A stretch of DNA of 64,000 nt. Origin: JBJMQS01 sp045802605. Lineage in GTDB: Bacteria > Planctomycetota > Planctomycetia > Gemmatales > Gemmataceae. The notes under the pieces were generated by a model. That model was not told where the DNA came from. It saw nothing but the letters and a program-made list of their open reading frames with translations, and did not search any database. How positions within the stretch are numbered: the first letter of the stretch is position 1; each line of letters opens with the position of its first letter. Positions 57,923-64,000 of this stretch are shown here, one piece after another. The DNA lies in contig JBJMQS010000070.1 in the NCBI GenBank assembly GCA_045802605.1, forward strand, positions 139,375 to 203,374, in the 5' to 3' direction. The translations under genes and the position numbers were made by a program.

Positions 57923-59041
57923 ATGGCCGATCGATACGATTGTCTCGTAATTGGCGGTGGATTTTACGGTCTTTACTTGGCCGAGCATTTCGCTGCGCGC
58001 GGCGACTCGGTTTTGTTGTGCGATCGCGAGCCGAGCTTGATGCAACGGGCGTCGTACGTCAATCAAGCCCGCGTCCACAACGGCTATCACTATCCGCGCA
58101 GTATTCTGACCGCGCTGCGCTCGCGCGTGAATTTTCCGCGCTTCATCCAGGAGTTTGGCGAGGCCGTCGATGAATCGTTCGAGAAGATCTACGCGGTCGC
58201 GCGGCGGGGGTCGAAAGTCTCGGCTCCGCAATTTCAGAAATGCATGGAACGCATTGGTGCTCCCATCCGACGAGCGGAACCTTCAATCCGGCGGCTGTTC
58301 AACAGTGAATTGATCGACGATGTATTTTGGACGCGCGAGTGCGGATTCAACGCCGCGAAGTTGGCTGACGTGATGCACGAACGAGTTCGACGTGCGGGAG
58401 CCGAGATTCGCACTGGGCTGACTGTTACTCGACTCCGCACGCTACCATCCGAACTCGAGGCCGATTTGGGTGAGAGCCGCGTGTTGGCACGGCGAGTCTT
58501 TCTTTGTGGTTACGCACAAACCAACTCGGTGCTCGTCAACTCCGGGTTGCCGGCGATTCCGCTGAAGCACGAGTTGACCGAACTCGCGCTTGTCGAACCC
58601 AGCCCCGCTTTGGCCGGACTCGGCATCACCGTCATGGACGGTCCGTTCTTCTCGTGCATGCCGTTCCCGGCTCGGGGGCTTTACACGCTGAGCCACGTGC
58701 GTTACACGCCGCACTTTCATTGGTTCGACGGTGGCGCCGAATATCAGCCGGCCTACGAGATTTGTGCCCAGGCCGTGAAACGCTCCGCCTTCCCGGCGAT
58801 GATGCGCGACGCGGCCCGCTACCTCCCGGCGGCGCGGTCCGTTACTTATCGCGAATCGCTTTGGGAAGTGAAGACCGTGCTGCCGCGAAGTGAGACTGAC
58901 GACAGCCGGCCGATCCTTTTTCGCGCCCATTACGGTATGCCAGGGCTGTTTGTCGTCATGGGCGGAAAGATCGATAACGTGTACGATGTGGTCGAGGCAG
59001 TGGACACCGAACTCCAGAAGGGCAAAGCGGTTGGGCGCTAA
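57923..59041 (+). CDS. FAD-dependent oxidoreductase (DAO fold)
   Basis: The ATG at 57923 puts the dinucleotide motif VIGGGFYGLYLAEHFAARG (GxGxxG) right at the N-terminus, giving 372 residues. The DAO fold continues with LLCDREPSLMQRAS and NGYHYPRS, and ends near GLFVVMGGKIDNVYDVVE. It should bind FAD and oxidise or reduce a small substrate, but the substrate cannot be inferred. As first gene of a coupled glycan operon, it may modify a sugar or lipid intermediate. The next gene overlaps its end. Confidence 0.85.
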   Translation: MADRYDCLVIGGGFYGLYLAEHFAARGDSVLLCDREPSLMQRASYVNQARVHNGYHYPRSILTALRSRVNFPRFIQEFGEAVDESFEKIYAVARRGSKVSAPQFQKCMERIGAPIRRAEPSIRRLFNSELIDDVFWTRECGFNAAKLADVMHERVRRAGAEIRTGLTVTRLRTLPSELEADLGESRVLARRVFLCGYAQTNSVLVNSGLPAIPLKHELTELALVEPSPALAGLGITVMDGPFFSCMPFPARGLYTLSHVRYTPHFHWFDGGAEYQPAYEICAQAVKRSAFPAMMRDAARYLPAARSVTYRESLWEVKTVLPRSETDDSRPILFRAHYGMPGLFVVMGGKIDNVYDVVEAVDTELQKGKAVGR

Positions 59042-60050
59042 CAAGCAAGACCTGTTTGCATCGGTCGTGGCCATCATTGGCGACGATCCGGCCATCTTGC
59101 GCCCCTACGTAGATGAAGTCTGCCGGCACCTCGATGAGCGCTACACGAACTACGAAGTTGTCATGGTCGATAATGGCGCAGGCCCTGAGGTGGTCGCCGC
59201 CGTGAGGCCATTGTTGGCGGAATACAAATGTGTTCGGTTGGTCCGGCTCTCGCGCAAGATGGACGACGAAACGGCGATTCTGGCCGGCTTGGATTCGACC
59301 ATCGGCGACTTCGTAGTGACCATGGATCCGAATCTCGATCCACCGAACCAAATCGGCCCGATGATCGAGCAATGTCAGGCGGGCAGCGACCTCGTTCTGG
59401 GTGTGGACCGTGGTCGGCTTCCTGCAAGCCCGCTGTACCGATTTGGCCGTCGACTCCTTTTGTCGTTGGTCCGCTGGCTGGTTGGCGTGCGCCTCGTGCG
59501 CGGGGCGACAATGTTGCGCGCGATGGACCGCCAATCGGTCAACGCACTGACGCAGAACCGATTGCGGAAGCGATATTTTCAAGTGGTCGCGGCGGATGTC
59601 GGGCTGACGACCGCCACTCATCACTACGACTCGATCTGCAGGTCGGGCCAGCCCCCCAAGCCGCGGTTCTTCCGCGCCGTTCGCAAGGGATTATCGGTGT
59701 TGGTCCACAATTCGACGGTGCCATTGCGCCTGGTCAGCGTGCTGGGTATCTTGGGAAGCTTCCTGAGTTTGTTTGCGAGCTTGTACACTGTGGCGATATT
59801 CTTTTTCAAAGGTGCCGTGCCCGGCTGGACGACGACCAACTTGCTGGTGAGCGGTTTATTGTTTGTGCTGTTCTTAATGATCACCTTGATCGGTGAATAT
59901 CTCGGTCGAGTGCTCGATCAAACATCCGACCGCCCGCTTTACCATGTGCGCGAGGAGCAATCGAGCGCCGTGATGTTGTCCGACGCGACACGCCGCAACG
60001 TGCTCAATCAGTCCGTCAACGACCCGCGCTCTCCAACGGAGGCGCGATGA
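59031..60050 (+). CDS. Polyprenyl-phosphate glycosyltransferase (GT2, GtrB/DPM1-like)
   Basis: The upstream frame runs into the preceding gene; a TTG at 59031, 11 nt inside its end, gives a GT2 N-terminus and 339 residues. VVMVDNGAGPEVV, LSRKMDDETAILAGL and VTMDPNLDPPNQIGPM match the DPM1/GtrB pattern (the DxD region reads MDPNLD). Two C-terminal membrane helices (LVSVLGILGSFLSLFASLY and LLVSGLLFVLFLMITLIGEY) are as in GtrB. It likely loads a sugar onto undecaprenyl phosphate on the cytosolic side. Confidence 0.87.
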   Translation: MGANKQDLFASVVAIIGDDPAILRPYVDEVCRHLDERYTNYEVVMVDNGAGPEVVAAVRPLLAEYKCVRLVRLSRKMDDETAILAGLDSTIGDFVVTMDPNLDPPNQIGPMIEQCQAGSDLVLGVDRGRLPASPLYRFGRRLLLSLVRWLVGVRLVRGATMLRAMDRQSVNALTQNRLRKRYFQVVAADVGLTTATHHYDSICRSGQPPKPRFFRAVRKGLSVLVHNSTVPLRLVSVLGILGSFLSLFASLYTVAIFFFKGAVPGWTTTNLLVSGLLFVLFLMITLIGEYLGRVLDQTSDRPLYHVREEQSSAVMLSDATRRNVLNQSVNDPRSPTEAR

Positions 60051-60838
60051 GTCCGTCGCTTTCGATCCCAAGACAAATTCCCGCCTTTGACCAAGTCGAA
60101 TTCCAGCCCAAGTCGGCGGATTACTGCGTCTGCGTGTTCGTGCTCAACGAAAATGGCAAGTTGCTCAAGCAGCTTGAAAAGATGCGTGATTTACAGGGTG
60201 TCGATGTCGTTATCGCCGACGGTGGCAGTACCGATGGCTCAACCCGGCGCGAAGTGGTGGAGGCGCTGAACGTTAACACTCTGCTTGTAAAGACGGGGCC
60301 GGGCAAGCTCGGTGCGCAGATGCGCATGGCGTTCGCGTGGGCGCTCGATCGCGGCTATCGCGGTGTAATCACGATCGATGGCAACAACAAGGATGGCCCC
60401 GACGCGATCCCGCGATTTGTCGAGGCGCTCGAATCCGGCAACGACCACGTGCAAGGCTCGCGGTTCATTCGCGGTGGCATTTCGGAAAACCTGCCATTGA
60501 GTCGATGGTTCGGCGTGAAGTTCATTCACTCGCCGTTGATCAGCGTGGCCTCTCACTTCCGATACACCGACACGACCAATGGCTTTCGTGCGTATTCGGC
60601 GCGCTTCCTAGCCGATCCGCGCGTCGCTGTATTTCGCGATCAGTTCGTCGGGTATGAGCTGCATTACTACCTCGCGATTCGAGCCGCTCGGCTGGGCTTT
60701 CGCGTCACCGAAATTCCTGTTGCACGCCGTTATCCCGCGCACGGACCAGTTCCGACAAAGATTAGTCCGATCCGCGGCAACTTGCGGGTATTGCGCTGTT
60801 TGTTCGCGGCGTGCCTGGGACGCTATAACCCGAAATGA
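60047..60838 (+). CDS. GT2 family glycosyltransferase (soluble)
   Basis: The ATGA overlap links it to the upstream gene. The 263 residues are a GT2 fold: VVIADGGSTDGST (nucleotide-binding), ITIDGNNKDGPDAIPRFVEAL (DxN metal motif) and TDTTNGFRAYSARFL. There is no membrane helix, unlike the previous GT2 protein. The pattern is similar to dolichyl-phosphate-sugar synthases. A second lipid-sugar donor or a main-chain transferase are both possible. Confidence 0.88.
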   Translation: MSPSLSIPRQIPAFDQVEFQPKSADYCVCVFVLNENGKLLKQLEKMRDLQGVDVVIADGGSTDGSTRREVVEALNVNTLLVKTGPGKLGAQMRMAFAWALDRGYRGVITIDGNNKDGPDAIPRFVEALESGNDHVQGSRFIRGGISENLPLSRWFGVKFIHSPLISVASHFRYTDTTNGFRAYSARFLADPRVAVFRDQFVGYELHYYLAIRAARLGFRVTEIPVARRYPAHGPVPTKISPIRGNLRVLRCLFAACLGRYNPK

Positions 60839-62376
60839 ATGGACAGGTGGCTAGCGACGATCGCTCGCACGCATGGCTCGGCGTGGTCGTCACGTTTTTG
60901 GCGTTTGCGGTTGTCACTAGAGTGACGTTTTTCGCTCCGGATTCATGGTCTTATCTCGAATTGTCCAACACGGTTTTCAAAGATTTTTACCACGTCAATA
61001 CACAGCGGCAGTACGTCCTGGACACGCCGTACGGAATCTCATTTCCGCCCCTTTGGCCGGTGCTCATGGCGACCGCGCGGCTCGTCATCGATCTTGGCCT
61101 CTACACCGGCGTGGCGCTAAACTTTTTCATTTGTTTCGGTTTGCTGGCGGCACTTATTCGGCTGGTCCGCGTTGTCAATTTGCCTGCCTGGACGGGGACG
61201 TCGATTTATTTGGGGCTGCTCGCCTGTACCGCGTTTCTTGAAGACGCCTTCGCAGCTCGCAATGCCGCTTTGAGCATCTTGCTTTTGACGCTTGCGCTGC
61301 ACGTGGTCGCTCAGCCTGGCTTGGGTGCGACGTCTTCCGCGGCAGCGGGCTTATGGATGGGGCTGGCGTGCCTGAATCGGTTCGACGCGCTGATCGCCGC
61401 TTTTGCGGTGGGTCTGATAGTGACGATTCAGTCGCCACGCCGATTGGCCTCGTTCGTCGCCTATTATGGTGCATTGTCCATCGCGCTATTGCCGTGGATC
61501 GTGTACAGTCACCTCCAGTTCAATTCGTTCTGGGTCAACGACAATACACGCCAAGTCTTGGTGGCTCGCGACGCCAGCGTGATGAACTATTACCAGACAC
61601 CGCCACAAGCGGACTTGCTGACCAATTTTGGAAATTGGCTCTGGGGCTTGCTGACCAACAAGATTCCGATGTCATGGAAGGGCCTGGTGTTTTGCCTCAT
61701 TCACTCAGCGACCTTGCCCCTATTTGCGGTAGTGTTAGTGGCCTGTGGCCCGCGATTGAAGTGGAGTCGCCCATCGCAACGATTGGTCATCTGGGGCATG
61801 GTATTGGCTGGATGTTTCATTATGGGGCCTACGCTCGTCGGGTACGGCTGGGAACGTTATTTTCTGCCGGTGCAGTTGTTCGTAATTTTGTCGCTCATGG
61901 CTGCACTCATTACGGCTACTCCCGTTTTCTGGACCAGGACTCGGGTGCTGTTGTTGCTCGGCGTGCTCTGCGTCGCCGTAATGCCGCGCGAGACTGTTCC
62001 GTGGCTCGTTAAATACCGCGAAAAGCTGCATTCGATGGGATGGTTCACTGGCCTGCGTAAGCCGACGGCTGCCATGATGCAACTGGCGCGCGCCGTCGAT
62101 CGTGATGCTCATGGGCAATGGAGCCGCTTGCTGATCTATTCGCCATCTCCCGAAGGTTGGCAAGAGTGGGAGTATGGTGCGCTCACCGGCCATTCGGTGG
62201 CAGTCATGCCACGGGTAAAAACCGGGACATTTGAATCGTTTCTCCGCGACTGGCGGATCACCCATATCTACGATGGACAGAAGGTCGGAAAGCTTGTCGA
62301 TCCTTCGGTTGTAAACCTCGTCGCGCTTGACGTCCCGGGGTTATATCGCGTTGAATTCCGCACGGCGGAGAAGTGA
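60835..62376 (+). CDS. Membrane glycosyltransferase, GT-C fold (PMT/GtrC-like)
   Basis: ATGA overlap with the preceding GT2 gene. The 513 residues have about ten membrane helices and a periplasmic first loop with FFAPDSWSYLELSN, an acidic motif like that of GT-C polyprenyl-phosphate-sugar transferases. The C-terminal ~110 residues are soluble. Paired with the GtrB-like gene it probably moves the lipid-linked sugar onto an acceptor outside the inner membrane. It is a different lineage from the ArnT-like protein at 45.4-47.1 kb. Confidence 0.8.
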   Translation: MNGQVASDDRSHAWLGVVVTFLAFAVVTRVTFFAPDSWSYLELSNTVFKDFYHVNTQRQYVLDTPYGISFPPLWPVLMATARLVIDLGLYTGVALNFFICFGLLAALIRLVRVVNLPAWTGTSIYLGLLACTAFLEDAFAARNAALSILLLTLALHVVAQPGLGATSSAAAGLWMGLACLNRFDALIAAFAVGLIVTIQSPRRLASFVAYYGALSIALLPWIVYSHLQFNSFWVNDNTRQVLVARDASVMNYYQTPPQADLLTNFGNWLWGLLTNKIPMSWKGLVFCLIHSATLPLFAVVLVACGPRLKWSRPSQRLVIWGMVLAGCFIMGPTLVGYGWERYFLPVQLFVILSLMAALITATPVFWTRTRVLLLLGVLCVAVMPRETVPWLVKYREKLHSMGWFTGLRKPTAAMMQLARAVDRDAHGQWSRLLIYSPSPEGWQEWEYGALTGHSVAVMPRVKTGTFESFLRDWRITHIYDGQKVGKLVDPSVVNLVALDVPGLYRVEFRTAEK

Positions 62377-62377
62377 C

Positions 62378-63154
62378 ATGCGTTCGGCACTGATTGGCTA
62401 TACCGGATTCATCGGCGGCAACCTGGCGAGGCAGTTCGATTTCGATTCGCTGTACAACTCGAAGAACATCGAGGAGATCTCCGGTCGCAGCTATGACGTG
62501 ATCATCTGCGCAGGCACCCCTGGAGCCAAATGGATCGCCAATCGTGATCCGGATAACGACCGGGCGGCGATCGATCGGCTTTTCAGTGCTTTGCGAATGG
62601 CTGAGGCGGGGCGAGTGGTTTACATCTCGACCATCGATGTTTATCCGACGGCCCTCGGCGTCGATGAAGATACGCCGATTGAGGTCACGCACGATTCGCA
62701 AGCGTACGGCAAGCATCGCCTCATGCTGGAAAAGGCGATCTGCGAACGATTCGACGACTGCCTGATCGTCCGTCTGCCGGCCATGTTTGGGCCGGGGCTG
62801 AAGAAGAACGCGATCTACGATTTGCTACATAATCACGAGACGCACAAGATTCACGCCGATGGAATATTTCAGTTCTACAACGTGAATAATCTTTGGGGCG
62901 ATCTGGAGGTCGCACGCTCGGCCGAATTGAAGCTGGTGAACTTCGCGACTGAACCCGTGAGCATCCGCGCCATTGCCGAGCACGCGTTCGGCATGGACTT
63001 CACCAACGACAACGGCTCGCCGCCGGCCCGCTACGACATGCGCTCGGTGCACGCGGCGATATTCGGCGGCCACGACGGCTATCTTTACGACCGCAAACAA
63101 GTCCTCGATGAGTTGTATGATTACGTTCAGACCGAGCGCGGGGACAAAGAATGA
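62378..63154 (+). CDS. NAD-dependent epimerase/dehydratase-like (extended SDR) protein
   Basis: The ATG follows the previous stop by 1 nt with GGAG before it. The 258 residues start MRSALIGYTGFIGGNL, the SDR GxxGxxG motif. VVYISTIDVYP is the usual catalytic-Ser/Thr strand. The YxxxK site reads YGKHR: the lysine position carries Arg, with a Lys two residues before it. It should act on nucleotide sugars or related compounds if active; the K-to-R change makes this uncertain. Confidence 0.82.
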   Translation: MRSALIGYTGFIGGNLARQFDFDSLYNSKNIEEISGRSYDVIICAGTPGAKWIANRDPDNDRAAIDRLFSALRMAEAGRVVYISTIDVYPTALGVDEDTPIEVTHDSQAYGKHRLMLEKAICERFDDCLIVRLPAMFGPGLKKNAIYDLLHNHETHKIHADGIFQFYNVNNLWGDLEVARSAELKLVNFATEPVSIRAIAEHAFGMDFTNDNGSPPARYDMRSVHAAIFGGHDGYLYDRKQVLDELYDYVQTERGDKE

Positions 63155-63969
63155 AGGGCCTCGCGGTTTCCAATATCGCCTGGCCGGCGAGTGAAGACGA
63201 CGCGGTCGCAAAGGCGCTCGTTTCGCTTGGTGTGCAAGCGATCGAAATCGCGCCAACCAAACTGTTTCCCAATCCAGCCGAAGTCACCGACGACCAAATC
63301 GACGAGTGCCGAGCGCGGTGGAATGATCGAGGCTTGGAAATTGTTGCTGCCCAGGCCCTGTTGTTTGGTCATCCGGAACTGACGATTTTCGACGATGCTG
63401 CCATCCGCGGCCGGACGCGCCAATACCTGAAGCGGATCATTCACGTTTGTGCTAGGCTCGGTGCGAAGGCGCTGGTCTTCGGCTCGCCCAAAAACCGCCT
63501 AGCCAAGGGTCGCGACGTGTCGCCCGAAGCCATAGAGTTCTTCGGTCAATTGGGCAGCGACGCCGCTCAGGAAGGCACGGCCATCGTCATGGAAGCGAAT
63601 CCGCCTGATTACGGAGCGGACTTCGTCACCCGCGCAATGGACGCTGTGGAGTTGGTGAAAGCCGTGGACCATCCCGGCTTCCGCTTGCATTTGGATACGG
63701 CTTGCATGACCCTGGCGGGCGATTCGATCAAGGACGTCTTCGACGTTGGATTCCGATTCGTGAGGCATTTCCACGTCAGCGAGCCACAGCTTGCACCCAT
63801 TGGTGCCGACAAGGTAGATCACGCAGCATTCGCACGTGAGCTCAAGGCGAGAAATTACGAACACTGGGTATCAATCGAGATGCGAGAGATACAGCCGTTT
63901 GATTTGGATGGGTTGAAACGAGCGGTGACAACTGTCCAAAAAGTGTATTTGGCGAGCGGGGTTGCGTAA
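63151..63969 (+). CDS. Sugar phosphate isomerase/epimerase (xylose-isomerase-like TIM barrel)
   Basis: The ATGA overlap couples it to the SDR gene. The 272 residues form an AP-endonuclease-2/xylose-isomerase-like barrel: IAWPASEDDAVAKAL, LVFGSPKNRL, VMEANPPDYGADF (metal Glu), FRLHLDTACM (Asp), FHVSEPQLAPIG (His/Glu) and WVSIEMRE (final Glu). It probably isomerises or epimerises a sugar or related polyol for the glycan. It closes the operon; 31 bases follow in the window, with no further gene visible. Confidence 0.88.
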   Translation: MKGLAVSNIAWPASEDDAVAKALVSLGVQAIEIAPTKLFPNPAEVTDDQIDECRARWNDRGLEIVAAQALLFGHPELTIFDDAAIRGRTRQYLKRIIHVCARLGAKALVFGSPKNRLAKGRDVSPEAIEFFGQLGSDAAQEGTAIVMEANPPDYGADFVTRAMDAVELVKAVDHPGFRLHLDTACMTLAGDSIKDVFDVGFRFVRHFHVSEPQLAPIGADKVDHAAFARELKARNYEHWVSIEMREIQPFDLDGLKRAVTTVQKVYLASGVA

Positions 63970-64000
63970 GCGCCCCGAGGTTTTGAAGCTCAAAAGACTC

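Overview
The window is a dense, gene-rich stretch of a bacterial chromosome with no rRNA, tRNA, phage, IS or CRISPR that I can see. The gene content points to the Planctomycetota, class Planctomycetia. Evidence: two DUF1559 prepilin-like proteins with the N-terminal FSLVELLVV/FTLIELLVV signature, two PknB-type kinases (one with a TPR tail), giant secreted proteins carrying an N-terminal RLEDR/LETLEVR motif and a dockerin-like C-terminus, several BatA/VWA proteins with DUF58 partners, an Uma2-type protein and a divergent membrane pyrophosphatase. I would not go below class level.

Layout. 1-4.4 kb (minus): a DUF58 protein followed by a very large BatA/double-VWA membrane protein that runs off the left edge. 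4.5-7.7 kb (minus): a long-chain acyl-CoA dehydrogenase and a TPR-DUF3299 exported protein. 7.8-13.1 kb (plus): a class IV aminotransferase, a membrane pyrophosphatase and a one-piece class I fumarase. 13-23 kb (minus): a membrane-anchored Ser/Thr kinase and two giant secreted proteins (a reprolysin-like metalloprotease and an SdrD-B/P-domain/sialidase-like protein) with matching C-terminal modules. 23.3-24.8 kb (plus): a DUF1559 protein with a small membrane-anchored partner. 24.8-39.8 kb (minus): metF, a second DUF58/BatA/VWA cassette, an outer-membrane beta-barrel candidate, a TPR protein, a TPR kinase, an Uma2 protein, a retropepsin-like protein and ispG. 39.9-41.1 kb (plus): a frameshifted AAA ATPase, followed by a ~390-bp inverted-repeat element. 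41.5-47.1 kb (minus): an atypical MinD/TadZ-like ATPase fused to 21 WD40 repeats, and an ArnT-like glycosyltransferase. 47.2-48.3 kb (plus): a split lipoate-protein ligase. 48.3-54 kb: a Gly/Ser-rich BON protein, several hypothetical proteins, a BFD-like [2Fe-2S] protein, and a DUF1559/lipoprotein pair. 54-56.7 kb (minus): rho and a GT4 glycosyltransferase. 56.8-64 kb (plus): a moxR AAA ATPase, then a tightly coupled six-gene glycan operon.

How they fit together. MoxR (56.8 kb) is the usual partner of DUF58/BatA/VWA proteins, but here it lies far from both DUF58 cassettes. The last six genes overlap by 4-11 nt or are separated by 1 nt. They look like one pathway that makes, loads onto a lipid carrier and transfers a sugar for a surface glycan.

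The most unusual items are: (i) the TadZ/MinD-like pseudo-ATPase joined to three predicted seven-bladed propellers; (ii) a six-copy palindromic repeat family that in every case sits directly 3' of a stop codon; (iii) the inverted-repeat element at 41.1-41.5 kb; (iv) five of six convergent gene pairs whose stop codons lie only 2-9 nt apart; and (v) the split lipoate ligase.
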